Positions 1 through 11,714 of a DNA stretch of 64,000 nt are shown here, piece by piece. The position numbers and the translations under genes are program-made. The DNA lies in the NCBI RefSeq assembly GCF_019578655.1, contig NC_063263.1:26411001-26475000 (forward strand), written 5' to 3'. The DNA is from Ricinus communis (Eukaryota; Streptophyta; Magnoliopsida; Malpighiales; Euphorbiaceae). The notes below the pieces were generated by a model. It was not told where the DNA came from. It saw only the letters and a list, made by a program, of their open reading frames with translations, and did no database searches. Positions within the stretch are counted from its first letter, which is position 1. Each line of letters opens with the position of its first letter.

Positions 1-260
1 TGAAGGTGGTTGTATGGCAGTTTCTGCAAGCTCTGACCTATCAGTGTTTTCTGCAACTATGGCTGAACTTTTGGCTATTAGGGCAGGGTTTCAGTTTGCA
101 ATGGGAGTGTGGGTTCTCTGACTTAGAGGTTGGAGAGTTATTCCACTAATGGTATTGCCATGGTGCTTGATGATGTGATTTATTTTCTGAGTAATGGTTT
201 GGTTGTTGAGGATATTCATATGTTAGCTGGTTTGTTATTTGTGAACAGTGTGATATAGTA
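1..260 (+). pseudogene. RNase H-like domain fragment of a non-LTR retroelement
   Basis: The first frame reads GGCMAVSASSDLSVFSATMA, then ELLAIRAGF. This resembles the RNase H-like (RVT_3) domain found at the C-terminal end of plant LINE-type reverse transcriptases and their domesticated relatives. A stop falls after about 40 codons, and the similarity continues in another frame (STNGIAMVLDDVIYFLSNGL) to about 260, so the piece is frameshifted. It is cut by the left edge of the window. The upstream reverse transcriptase cannot be seen. The family call rests on recognition of the pattern only. Confidence 0.5.
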
Positions 261-585
261 GTTTATGCTTAGCTGGTTTTGATAATTTTTGCAATTTCAA
301 AATTATAAATCAATGATACGTTGAGATGTAAGATATATCAAATAAATGCAAATTCATATATGATATATATGAGACATTTAATAGTTGTGTGATTAAATTT
401 AGAATAGAGTTTTTGGTTCACAAATTTTATATTTATAGACTAACTTATTTATTTATACTCTTAATACTCATTAATAGAGAGGATACACAATACAATTCTA
501 AAGACCAAATCTGTCTAAAGATCTTACTAATTAATTAGCTACAAATAATACTTGTTTTGATTATTGATTCTCTGACAAATAAATA
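261..585. other. AT-rich spacer
   Basis: No coding frame, repeat or RNA gene is recognisable between the retroelement fragment and the end of the GAPN pseudogene. Both neighbours point into this spacer: the plus-strand fragment from the left and the minus-strand GAPN end from the right. Confidence 0.5.
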
Positions 586-3255
586 CTAACCTATGGTGTA
601 AGAAGGGCTCAGCAAGTTGATAACAGTGATCTTAACCTTAACCATCATGTTGATGTTGTTGATGATTCCTTGTGACCTTATTCCACTATCCTTCAGACCC
701 TGTCATCAACAATTCTTTCTTTTAGTTCTATACATAATTTGCCTTGGGAAAAGCTAAATTGCTAAGACTTAGACTTAGCTAATCTATTCGGAGCCTGAGT
801 TATTCACTTGGAAAGGAAAATGATCCGGTCCACGAGCTGGCGCAGAGTTGATCTGAACTATTCCTGTTTCCATTGCATCATTGATCAAGATAGCTTTGTT
901 GATGTCTCTTGTGAATACACAACCTTGTGTTCCATTGGAAAGTATTAGTATCTGACATGGAGAAAAAAAAGGGTATAATATCAATAATACTTGGAGGCCA
1001 AAATTGCTAGCAGTGCAATGGTGGATTCCTTCTTCAATAGAGTTGATTCTGATAAGAGGAAGAACAAGACCAAATGGCTCCTCCCATACAATTCTCATAT
1101 CAGGTCTTGCGTTATCCAACAGTAAAGGCCAGATGGGGTTTCCTTCTCTCTTGTACTCTTGGCAAAACGTTGCTCCTTTCTCTTTGGCATCTTTGATTAG
1201 TCCTTCAATGAATTTAGCTGAGGATTCTGTAACTGCTGGGGTTATATCACAGTTATCCTCTGGCAGCCCGACGCTTAGTTTTGCAACTCTATCCTTCACC
1301 TTCTCAACCAAAGCACCAGCAATTGAGTCCATCACCACAACAACCTTAATCGCAGTGCACCTTTGTCCACTGTATGAAAAGCCTCCTTTTATTATGTTTG
1401 TTGCTACCAAATTGAGATCAGCATCTTCCAGGATAATGCAGGCATCTTTTCCTCCCAACTCCATCTGAAGTGGGATAATCCCTGCCTTCTTCGAAATTGC
1501 AATACTTGTTTCTCCTCCGGTGAAGCTGAGAAGGAAAGAATACAAATTAGGTGCACTCAGGATACAACTATTTTAAAGGAGGAATAAGAGAAGGTTATTA
1601 CCTTGTGCAGTTAACACCAGGATGCATAGTAAAGAAGTCGCCAATCTCAGAGCCTTTACCAGTGACACAACTGATGAGGACTTTGGGAAAACCAGCCAAG
1701 TGAAAGCAATGTACCATATGTAAGCAAGAGACAGCACCCTGAAATTGAATCAAATTATCCGATTTATGAATTAAAAAAAGAAATGGGGAACTTTCTAGGA
1801 TAATTGATAAAAATGAGCTGTTTCAGAGAGAACATGCAGATGCCCTCTTGCTGTGCATCCTCTGCACATCAATTTGTTCTTGATGAATTACCTGAGTAGG
1901 AGGCTTGTGTACAAGTGAGTTTCCAGCAATCAATGCAGGACCAATCTTTGAGACAGCAAGATTGACAGGAAAGTTAAAGGGTGGAATAGCTAGTATCACT
2001 TCAACGGAGATCTGCAATTTTTAAAACAATTCCAATTCATAAACTATATTAACAATCTTGCCCAAAAATTAATGAGAAACTAAAACAATACTCTCACTGA
2101 ACTAATTTAGTACATGCCTTATTTCAGTTATTATAATTATTATAACTTTCATCTCATTTTGTCATAAAATTGCAGACCATATTTGGTTAACCCTTTTTTA
2201 ATTTTTCTTCTGTTTTTTTATTACATGTATCTCTTGCTTTTTCTGTTTTGCAAGTAGAAGCCAACTTTTAGTTAGACAAGTCCATATTCAAAAAGCAAAA
2301 GGCTCATCTCTCTTTACACTCCTGATTCTTCAGGCTACCAATTATTATAAAATGGCTCACGCATGAGTAGTCCCAACTAGATATATTCAGACAAATCTAG
2401 TTTCCATCTATGAGCTGTAGCATCCACATTTCTTTTTTCCTTATAAATAAGAACAGAGATAAGTAGGCCATTTTGCACATCCTATGTTAATGTTACCCCA
2501 GTTGCACTTGCAGACAAATTCTGGCCATTACTATATGAACTAGACGAGGGTAAATTTGGTTACCTTTGCTTAGTCATTTTGAAAGTTCTGTTAGGCTTAC
2601 ATCATTAGCCAATTAATTCGGTATTGGCTTCCTTTTGAATGTATTCATACCATCAAAACAAGGGATGTAATTCCTTATTTCAATGTTTTTCTTGTTCGTT
2701 TTTAAGCAGGACCATAACAGAAAAATAATAAAAATGCAAGTATACCTTAGAAGTGAGGCAGTACTTTGTCCTCTCATTTCCAGGAAAACTATCAGAAACC
2801 AAGAACTTGCCCTCTCCAAGAATTCTTACTCCCTCTTTTGCTGTGTAAGAGATAAGATCTCCAGATCTCACAACCTTCAAGAGATCAGAAATACTAAGAC
2901 AAACATTTCTTCTTTATTATTAATGAAAACTAAAACCAGGGCAAACTGACTAATGAACTTTAGGACAGTTGTATTGTAGCTGGAGAGACAGTGTTGCAAG
3001 GTTTCAAGTTCATTACTATACGAAGTTCATTAAACCAAAAAAAAAGAAACTAAGAACAACAGGAAAAATTGTTAGGCATACCTCAGAGAATGCATCTTTA
3101 GCTGGTTTTGCAATTTCTTTCACCAGGCACCCAACAATTGGAGCCTTGTGCTACTTCAGGATAGCAGCTGCGTTGTGAAGGAGCTCTGCTCTCTTCCAAA
3201 GAGGAGTTCTAGCCCAAGCTTTATGTGCACTTTTTGCTAATTCTATCACCTTGTT
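586..3255 (-). pseudogene. GAPN: Pseudogene of non-phosphorylating NADP-dependent glyceraldehyde-3-phosphate dehydrogenase (ALDH11 family)
   Basis: The family is a cytosolic aldehyde dehydrogenase that oxidises glyceraldehyde-3-phosphate to 3-phosphoglycerate and makes NADPH. Exons on the minus strand, in protein order: 3255-3082, 2874-2746, 2011-1892, 1738-1602, 1525-991, 924-808 and 699-586 (ending TAG). Recognisable stretches include KRAELLHNAAAIL, GEGKFLVSDSFPGNERTKY, AIPPFNFPVNLAVSKIGPAL, MELGGKDACIILEDADLNLV, SGQRCTAIKVV (catalytic Cys kept) and QINSAPARGPDHFPFQ. Most introns keep GT-AG ends. Three faults point to a dead gene. A TAG at 3151-3153 stands where the family has a sense codon after AAAILK. 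The acceptor before GCVFT reads AA instead of AG (922-926). The first exon was not found upstream of 3255. The in-frame read-through of the intron at 925-990 gives a misleading open frame at 784-1545. Confidence 0.88.
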
Positions 3256-3803
3256 TTATATAGTAATATACATTTCCCTATTGATATTCGGGAGCCAATC
3301 CATGTACCGTTGATAATAATATAGCAAGTTGTTACTAATTCAAAACATATTGACTAGTAGTAAAGGCAGTGCTGAGTAGAGAAACAAATTAATGCAGTTT
3401 AAGGCTATGCAGAGGTGGTTTATAAATATAATAAAAACTTCAACCAAATGACTAGACTCGGGCAGTGCTACATAAAAGTGATGCAAAATTGTTGCCATGT
3501 GGTGTGTTGTAGTGTTAGAAAAGATTTGAACCATTGATACAAATTTCCCACTAAAAATATATGCAAGTATGTGGTATTATATGGGATAAGGTAGGGTAGG
3601 GAAATAACCTATAGTGACCTAAACTCCCCTTTAAGCTTCCAAAAATGATTATAGATAAAAAGGTAAACATCATTACTATATCTATGACTACTCCAACTAT
3701 ATATATATATATACACTAAATGCAAAGTAACCCTCACTCTTTAAAGAAGAATTCCATTAAAGTGGGGAAGAAGAGGCCATAAATAGGAGAGGCAGTAGAG
3801 TAC
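3256..3803. repeat. Spacer holding a copy of an FGGY-intron segment
   Basis: About 3270-3470 matches about 9200-9400 in the same orientation, for example AGCAAGTTGTTACTAATTC and GGCTATGCAGAGGTGGTTTA in both places, with scattered differences. The second copy lies in an intron of the FGGY pseudogene, so host intron DNA was copied to the 5' edge of the GAPN remnant. This may be why the GAPN first exon is missing. The rest holds a short (TA)n tract near 3702 and nothing coding. Confidence 0.6.
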
Positions 3804-4161
3804 ATGAGAGATGATGAAGAAGCTGCAGCAGCAGCATCAAAACCACACTTCGTGCTGGTGCATGGAATCAGTGAAGGAAGCTGGTGCTAATACAAAATCA
3901 GGTGCCTGATGGAGAATTCAGGGTATAAGCAGACATATGGATAGACATATATATATATGTTGGTTGTGTTTATAGGTGATATTGGTCGGGCATAGTGCTG
4001 GAGGGCTAAGCGTAACGCAAGCCACTCACAAGTTCGCAAAGAAGATCAGAGTAGCAGTATATATGGCTGCCACCATGCTCAAGTTTGGTTACTTGACGGA
4101 TCAAGACATTCAAGATATAAATTTCTATCATACCCTACCTACCAATAAATGTATATCTTAA
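3804..4161 (+). pseudogene. Methylesterase (SABP2/MES, alpha/beta hydrolase) pseudogene remnant
   Basis: Plant methylesterases hydrolyse methyl esters of hormones such as salicylate, jasmonate or auxin. The frame from ATG 3804 gives an acidic start, then KPHFVLVHGISEGSW, the family's N-terminal oxyanion-hole region (HG). It meets TAA at 3888-3890, where a Trp codon is expected. A second block starts after TATAG at 3976 with VILVGHSAGGLSVTQA (nucleophile elbow GHSAGG with the catalytic Ser), then AVYMAATMLKFGYL, and stops at 4159-4161. The segment between the two blocks and the whole C-terminal half with the catalytic Asp and His are absent. Which MES subclass it came from cannot be told. Confidence 0.8.
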
Positions 4162-4330
4162 TATGATCATTCATATAAATATATATTTCAGATTTCTTTT
4201 GATTGAATTATTATGATCATCTTTTAATTGACGGGACACAGAAGAACAAGTTTATTCATAGTAATGATGATGAGTACTAATTTTTCTTTTTTCTTCCTGA
4301 GCATGTGTGTTTGGGGATGAGGAGAATATA

Positions 4331-4880
4331 GGGATGTATGGTAGCTAACTGTCTTCACCAACTATTGAGTTGTTACCCACATCATGATTTCTGAATTCTC
4401 ACTTCACCATCTCCATATACGTAACTGTTAGTGTTCCATGCCAAAACAAAAATAAATTAGGATAATATATTTAATTAAATTAGTACAGGCAGAGAGAGGC
4501 AGGCTATTAATTCACTTGAAAAAACCCTCACGACCCACCTAACACTATGTGATTTTAGCTACGTGTTAAAAATATCACTTCACTTGTTGTCATGGTTTGT
4601 TCTATTTTAGGGATATATGGTACCCAACTGTCTTCACCAACTATTGAGTTGTTACCCACATCATGACTTATGAATTCTCACTTCACCATCTCCATATACG
4701 TTACTATTCCATGCCAAAACAAAAACAAATTAGGATATTATATTTAATTAAATTAGTACAGGCAGAGAGAGGCAGGCTATTAATTCATTTAAAGGAACCC
4801 TCACCACCCACCTAACACTGTGATTTTAGCTACGTGTTAAAAACATCACTTCACTTGTCGTCATGGTTTGTTCTATTTTC
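4331..4880. repeat. Two-copy tandem duplication, unit about 277 bp
   Basis: The segment beginning AGGGATGTATGGTAGCTAAC at 4331 recurs at 4608 (AGGGATATATGGTACCCAAC). Both run through CTTCACCAACTATTGAGTTG, GTACAGGCAGAGAGAGGCAG and CACTTCACTTG to GTCATGGTTTGTTCTATTTT. The copies differ by point changes and short indels. No coding potential is seen. Confidence 0.85.
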
Positions 4881-5059
4881 TGTTCCTTCCTAAGGAAAAT
4901 GGGTATAAAACAAATCTCCTAATAACACTAGTCAACTAAAAATATGAGAGTCAACTAAAAATATGATGTCCAGTTATATGTTTATACATAATATAAAACA
5001 TGTACCTGCAGAAGAAAAGAAAAGTGCATGAAGATTGAAAGGGATGCTTACTTACTATG

Positions 5060-5400
5060 TGACCATGAGCATTGCAATGCTCTACAATATGGCATGTACC
5101 ATATGCAATACCCTGCAGGCATCAAGGTATAGAACAGCCAATTGTCTATCACTTGTGTCAAGGGTCATGCCACAAATAATTCCCTTTGTTTTTGGATCTG
5201 CAGCCGGAGACCTATAGCATGAAGAAGTTAACAGCTTAAAAATCTATAACAAAACTTAGGCACTATAACCTGAAAAGGCCTTTCATCACTAATCATATAC
5301 CTGCTTCCATGGGAAGGACATGTACATCTTGTGTTAAAGCAGCAAGGAATGGAGCCTTTATGTCATCGATTATAGTCCTCAATTTATTATTCAGTAGTTC
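5060..5400 (-). pseudogene. Displaced internal exons of an FGGY-family carbohydrate kinase
   Basis: Two exon-like blocks on the minus strand match the middle of plant FGGY kinases. Block 5400-5301 reads KAPFLAALTQDVHVLP and is followed by GTATATG. Block 5211 to about 5060 follows an AG acceptor and reads PADPKTKGIICGMTLDTS-type sequence with RQLAVLYL, then GIAYGTCHIVEHCNAHGH. The first block lacks a few codons after HVLP, and the intron expected between LYL and GIAYG is reduced to a short filler. In protein order these blocks belong between the exons at 29.3 kb and 10.0 kb, yet they lie beyond the C-terminal exon at 8.9 kb. They are either a rearranged part of that gene or the relic of a tandem paralogue. 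Confidence 0.8.
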
Positions 5401-6040
5401 AAATAGCGATATGTCTCGAAGAAAAGGAAAAGTGATACAGGATCAACCATAGTTATTAAAGGCGGGGGCTCAGGAGTGTGCTTGAGAGACGTGAAGTGCA
5501 ACAGTGAAGAAAATAAAGAATTAGACTTCTAAAAGAAATTAAAACCTACACACACATGTACATATTGATACAATCAACAATCTCTTATTCGTAACAAACG
5601 TTTGACAAAAACTGAGTAAATAAAGACTTAATGCTAGACACATGGCATAATTAACAATTGAACTTGGCACAAAGATAATGGTAGCATCAATAATTTAACA
5701 TGGCATAACTAAAAATCAACATGAAAAAAGAAAAGTTATTTTACTGCTTGTAAATGTAGGATGTGAGGTTTCCAAAAAAGTAGAGAGAAGAGGAAAGAAA
5801 AAAAGAGAGGTTGTGAGAGCCAAAGGACAAAGAACTGAGGAGCAGCAGAGACAGAATCAAAAGGTCAAGAAACATCATTTTATGGATTGAGCCAGTGAAA
5901 GAGTTTAACAAATGAAAAGCAAGAAAAGAAGGAGGAACTATTTGGGTTTTAAAAAAATAAAGGTAAAATTGGAGTGAAGAATAGAGAAGGTAGAGTCAAA
6001 AAAAAATATAAAAGAAAGAGTTTAACAAATGAAAAGTAAG
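5401..6040. other. AT-rich spacer next to the satellite array
   Basis: Nothing coding is recognised. The stretch near 5910 (AGTTTAACAAATGAAAAG) recurs near 6018, directly before the first satellite unit, so the left flank was itself duplicated locally. Confidence 0.5.
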
Positions 6041-8075
6041 CACATACCATTCTTAACAAATTAGAGTTTATAAATTTTCTATGTCTAATGAACAATCATG
6101 AGACCATATTACAAACAATTCAATTCAAATATCAAACAAAAAAATTAAAATAACCCAACATGACTTTTGAAGTAACTCCACTATGCAACTTAATAAAATT
6201 AAAGATTAGCTATTAACCCTATCATGGAATTATTTAGAGATGAGGTAGAGGTACTAACCTTAGAAATAGAAATTGAGATAGTTAACAAAATAAGAAAATT
6301 AAAAAGTTACATTTAGCTCAAGAATAAACAACTTAACTTTTCAAGTACCAGCTTCTAACTAATCTTCAGTTCTTTAACTTAACTTGTGCCGAAGCAAACC
6401 TTATGTTCTTCAAGCACATAACAATTTTAACAAATTAGAGTTTATAAATTTTCTATTTCCAATTAACAATTATTAAACTATATTACAAACAATTCAATTC
6501 AAACATCAAACAAAAAAAGTCATTCAAACAAAAAAAATTAAAATAACCCAACATAACTTTTGAAGTAACTCCACCATGCAACTTAATAAAATTAAAGATT
6601 AGCTACTAACCCTATCATGAAATTATTTAGAGATGAGGTAGAGGTACTAACCATAGAAATAGAAATTGAGATAGTTAACAAAATAAGAAAATTAAAAAGT
6701 TATATTTAGCTCAAGAATAAACAACTTAACTTTCAAATATCAGCTTCTAACTAATCATCAGTTCTTCAACTTAACTTGTGCTAACGCAAACCTTATGTTC
6801 TTCGAGCTTCAATCTTCAAGCACATACCATTTTTAATAAATAAGATTTATAAATTTTCTATTTATAATTAACAATCATCACACTATATTACAAACAATTC
6901 AATTAAAACATCAAACAAGAAAATTAAAATAACCTAATATAACTTTTGAAGTAACTCCACCATGCAACTTAATAAAATTAAAGATTAGCTAACCCTATCA
7001 TGGAATTATTTAGAGATGAGGTAGAGGTACTAACCTTAGAAATAGAAATTGAGATAGTGAACAAAATAAGAAAATTAAAAAGTTATATTTAGCTCAAGAA
7101 TAAACAACTTAACTTTTCAAGTATGAGCTTCTAACTAATCATCAGTTCTTCAACTTAACTTGTTCCCAGGTAAACCTTATGTTCTTCGAGCTCAAATCTT
7201 CAAGCACATACCATTTTTAACAAATTAGAGTTTATAAATTTTTTATTTCTAATTAACAATCATCATACCATATTACAAACAATTCAATTCAAACATCAAA
7301 CAAAAAAATTAAAATAACCCAACATGACTTTTGAAGGAACTCCACCATGCAACTTAATAAAATCAACGATTAGCTACTAACCCTATCATGGAATTATTTA
7401 GAAACGAAATAAAGATACTAACCTTAGAAATAGAAACTGAGATAGTGAACAAAATAAGAAAATTAAAAAGTTATATTTAGCTCAAGAATGAATAACTTAA
7501 CCTTTCAAGTATCAACTTCTAACTAATCATCAGTTCTTCAACTTAACATGTGCCGATGCAAACCTTATGTTTTTCGAGCTTCAGTCTTCAAGCACATAAC
7601 ATTTTTAACAAATTAGAGTTTATAAATTTTCTATTTTTAATTAACAATCATCATACTATATTACAAACAATTCAATTAAACATCAAACAAAAAAATTAAA
7701 ATAACCCAACATGACTTCTGAAGTAACTCCACCATGCAACTTAATAATATTAAAGAATAGCTACTAACCCTATCATGAAATTATTTAGATATGAGGTAGA
7801 GGCATTAACCTTAGGAATAGAAATTAAGATAGTGAATAAAATAAGAAAATTAAAAAGTTATATTTAGCTCAAGAATAAACAGCTTAACTTTTCAACTATC
7901 AACTTCTAACAACTTAACTTGTGCCTACGCAAACCTTATATTCTTGGAGCTCCAATCTTCATGCACATACCATTTTTAACAAATTAGAGTTTATAAATTT
8001 TCTATTTCTAATTAATAATCATCAGACAATATTACAAACAATTCAATTCAAACATCAAACAAAAAAAGTCATTCA
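6041..8075. repeat. Satellite-like tandem array, unit about 370-406 bp, five full copies plus a partial sixth
   Basis: Unit starts (CACATA followed by the AACAAATTAGAG region) lie at about 6041, 6415, 6821, 7205, 7592 and 7963, giving spacings of 374, 406, 384, 387 and 371 bp. Every unit carries TTACAAACAATTCAATT, AACTCCACCATGCAACTTAA, CCTATCATG and TAGCTCAAGAAT. The sixth copy breaks off near 8075. Units differ by point changes and small indels and have no shared reading frame. The unit is longer than the usual 160-180 bp plant centromeric satellite. Confidence 0.9.
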
Positions 8076-8858
8076 AGCTTCAACTTCCAATCCAGTCATA
8101 ATAGCCAATGAACAAAAGGTTAGTATTTTAAGCTAGTTTAAAAAGTGGTTAGGAGAGCAACTTAACTCTTCAAGATTAGCTAATACAAAGAACTTTGATC
8201 CAAACGTCATCCATACAAAGAACTTTAATCCATCGAGTCTTATTCGAACCGTTCAATATACTTTAATAATTCTCAATAAAATATATTTAAGTATACTTTT
8301 CATTTTCGTTTTGTTTAAAACCTGCAGCATTATGTCCAAGACTGACCGATCGATGTGCTACTCGACGTATTTGACATGAAACTTATATGATGCATGAGTG
8401 AACACATGCGACTCGATGCATGTGAAGTGTACTAAAAGACCATCGTCTAGGAGGTTTTAACTCAATCCAGTTATGCAGTTAAAATCTAGTTTTTCACATA
8501 ATGTATGCGTGCATATCATCTTAATCACTAAGTCTGGTCAATCTCATTCGCATTTAAACGCATGCTTATTGCAAAGGAGAGAGGAGAAAATGCATATACA
8601 TACATAAATGTATAATATACTACTTACAGTAAGACGCTTCAAAACTAAGCGCCATCCATCGCGCTCAAAGACCTTGAGGCTTTAAGTGTGAAGCCATTCC
8701 TACAATGGAATCAATAATAAGTTGACAAGAAAATGAAAAGTCGTAGAGATTTTACCTAGTGAAAATGCCAATCAACTTTACAAAGATTTCTTTTTGAGAT
8801 TTTATCAAACTCCCATGATCCTGCACAAGTTTCCACAAGTCCTGACTAGCATCATGAC
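8076..8858. other. Spacer, nothing recognised
   Basis: This lies downstream of the FGGY stop codon and next to the satellite array. No open frame, terminal repeat or RNA gene stands out. Base composition is more even near 8330-8530 than in the surrounding AT-rich DNA, which may mark an old unrecognised insertion. Confidence 0.4.
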
Positions 8859-10031
8859 CTATTCCAAAGTTTTAGCAATTAATGCACGTTGAGATATTTG
8901 CTGCTTATAAATCTCCCGGAGTACTCGGTATTTGGCATCACGATACTGCTTCACCTTTGGGTCTTTCGATGGATGAATGACCTGAAAAAAGTCAGGTTAA
9001 TTACAATGGATCAAATGGATATTAATAAAAAAAAATATAATGATAGAGCATAACAGTTTGCATAAGTACTAATCCCAGGTTAGCAGCTACTTATATTTTA
9101 GAATATTGATTTAATGTTTAATCAAGTGAAGCAAGCATCATATACCACCCCCATGATCCTCTCAGTTTACAAACTATTTTATATAATAACATACAACTCC
9201 CTATTGATTTTGAAATTAACGAGAGCCAATCCATGTACCATTGACAACAAAATAGCAAGTTGTTACTAATTCAAAACAAATTGACTAGTAAAGGCAGCTC
9301 TGAGTAGAAAAATAAATTAATGTAGTTTAAGGCTATGCAGAGGTGGTTTATAAATGTAATCAAAACTTCAACTAAATGACTAGACCGTGGTAGTGCTAAA
9401 GTATGGCATAAGAAATAAAATGCAAGTGAAAATTCATTTAGGCAATTTCTACAACTTCTTCTCTATAATGATACACAGAAACACCAAAACTTTGAAGGAG
9501 CAATGAGGTAAAGTCTGCCATGTGTTGCCGAATTCTACCATCAACTTCAAGCCCCAATCTTAAGCAAGGGCCTTTAGATTTATTTATTCACAACTGATCT
9601 ATAAAATTCCTTAGCATAATTGCTTTGCAAGTCAACGTTATTGAAGTAGTACTTCTTTCAAATTCTTTTTGTCTGTTTTTTTCTCTTTTTTTTTTCTTAG
9701 AGATATGGAGGAAGGTGGGAGTAATAGGATGAACCAAGAGAAAACAATGACTAATAGGAATTCTAGCAAAAACAGAATGCACAAAAGAAAAGCTACATTA
9801 TGTTTTGCACTCACTTAAAACCTCTCCTCTAATGATTTATTGTTTTGTACCTAGTTATATGTCATAAAAGTTATGAATTGAACTGAATATTCAGAAGCAA
9901 GAGCTCATGCATACTTGACAGCCTGCATTCAGGGCCCTCATGGCCTCACTGAGACTGGCATATTTTTTTGCAATAACAGCACCAACCCAATAGCACAGAC
10001 TCACTTTCTCGTGGTAGTACAATAGGGCAGC
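8859..10031 (-). pseudogene. C-terminal exons of the FGGY carbohydrate-kinase pseudogene
   Basis: FGGY kinases phosphorylate sugars or polyols; the plant type is related to D-ribulose or ribitol kinases. Exon 10031-9915 encodes CPIVLPRESESVLLG, then, after a frame change, GAVIAKKYASLSEAMRALNA. A short out-of-frame deletion has removed residues between LLG and GAV. Exon 8981-8859 encodes VIHPSKDPKVKQYRDAKY and IYKQQISQRALIAK and ends at TAG 8861-8859, where the family normally ends. Both exons keep AG acceptors and the first keeps a GT donor (CAA|GTATGC). The 9-kb intron sequence at 9200-9400 has a second copy near 3300. Confidence 0.85.
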
Positions 10032-11465
10032 CTGCACCAATCATGAACAAATAAGCATAAGTTTGTGAATATGCACACAACACTGAAAAAAAAAACTATT
10101 ATTCGCAAAAGTAGTCAAAGCAAGCTATCATAGACTTACAGTACTGAATTTAGTGCATATTTTTTTAATTTTTATACATGTTGTAAAATAAAAGTTTTTC
10201 TACACACCGAACCCGCTTAGTTCTTCCAATTCTAAAACTCAACACCAACCTTACTGGTATGAACTATCCAAAATTTAGTTTGAGGTTCCATGAACTATTC
10301 AAGCTAACAATTCAATATTGAAAGACTTTCCTAGCATATTCACAATAAGTAATAACTAGTGAACATTGAGACTTCACTCGTACATTATATCAAACTGGGG
10401 AAATAAATAATGAGGAAAAATTGCACTACAGGTAAATGCCAGTAAATGCACATGTATCAACAATTTTTGGTGCAATGGTTGAACTAGATAAGCAACAATG
10501 TAGCTACAGCAGGGGCAAGAATATCCACTGTTAACCAATTCCTAATTTTTTTCTTCATCGAAATGTTGCATCAGCATATAAACTAATTGTCTTATTCATC
10601 CAGGGAAAGCTACACTTCGTCTGTATAAATCATATGATGTCAGATTACAAGAAGAAGAGTAAAATATTGGTAAATGCAAAACTAAAATGATATGTTAAAA
10701 AAGAACCAAATCATGCTTTGCTTTTTTACAGTTGATTGCTATGTTTCAAATTATAAAACAAATGAACTTGATCAATGTGCACTATAAAAGAAGAAAGTGT
10801 TATAATAAGATAAATCATGGAGGGAGGTGTACTCTATTGCTATTTTCGTTGAACCATAAGAATCTATAAGTGACACAATCTAGAAATCAGTCTTAACATA
10901 AGAGGTTCTGAAAAATACTTTCCTCTGCATTGATGGCAGGTTTTAAATAAAGAATCATGAAATTGATATCAAAATCAGTGCAATAATAAAATATATAGTC
11001 ATATTATACCAGCCTGACCAGTCACCACTTTCAACTTAAACTAAAGGCTTAAATCCCATAATTTCTTGTATCAAAAGCCTGTCATATATTTCATTGAATT
11101 AAGGGGTAATTGCAATTTGCCAAACCAGAAAGCTATTCAAAGAAACAAGGAAGATCCCTAATTCTATTTTAGAAAATTTTCTATGGGCAAGCAGTCCTTA
11201 GAACAATGGCCATAACTCAAGATCCGACTGTTGAATCAAAAGTGCCATTTTATATACATAAACTACATAAATGAGAAAACAATATACTTAAAAACCAACC
11301 ATTCATGTGTCATAGAAATTCAGTATATGAGTTTTCAAAATTGACTGTCAAGACAAAATTTGGAAGGGAATTCAGGACTTAGCAAACAAATATTAAAATC
11401 AGGCTACAATTTTATTCAAACACGATGGCCAATAATACTTATCATTTTAAATATATATATATATG
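10032..11465 (-). other. FGGY intron DNA, partly duplicated on the far side of the viral insertion
   Basis: No exon is recognised. About 10810-10990 matches about 28095-28265 in the same orientation (AATCATGGAGG, CATAAGAATCTATAAGTGA, TTGATGGCA). About 11040-11100 matches about 28865-28935 (AAATCCCATAATT, CATTGAATTAA). The duplicated host segment therefore flanks the viral block on both sides. The stretch ends in a (TA)n tract at 11450-11464, where viral sequence begins. Confidence 0.65.
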
Positions 11466-11482
11466 ATTCAATGCCTCTTCCA

Positions 11483-11714
11483 AATAAAGAGACTAACAAG
11501 TTTCTGGTGTGCAGGATCCTCAGATCAGGCAAGCACAGAGCATACACTTGTTAAATCTTAAATAGAAATGGAAAAATAAGAGAAAATAAGATTAAACTAA
11601 CAAATTCTTATTAATGGATGAAAAAATATACAAACTTTGAAATAAAAGCTTTTAAAATGAAAGCTTTAAACAAAAGAAATATAACTTACAAGAGTAGTTG
11701 AATAGAAGGCTGCA
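11483..11714 (-). other. Left-terminal viral leader fragment
   Basis: The segment is the inverted counterpart of 27410-27642 at the right end of the block (for example GAGACTAACAAGTTTCTGGT on the plus strand here, its complement there). On the minus strand it reads as the 5' leader of the viral transcript, running outward to the left. It is fused at 11714/11715 to the interior of the reverse-transcriptase region of copy A. Both partners have TAT at the join. Confidence 0.8.

Noticed and set aside
784..1545. A complete 253-residue dehydrogenase gene
   Set aside because: The frame includes an unspliced intron and stops in the next intron; the true last exon is at 586-699 and an upstream exon has a stop.
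6041..8075. CRISPR-like array
   Set aside because: Units of about 380 bp are continuous and lack spacers of constant size; the context is a plant nuclear genome.
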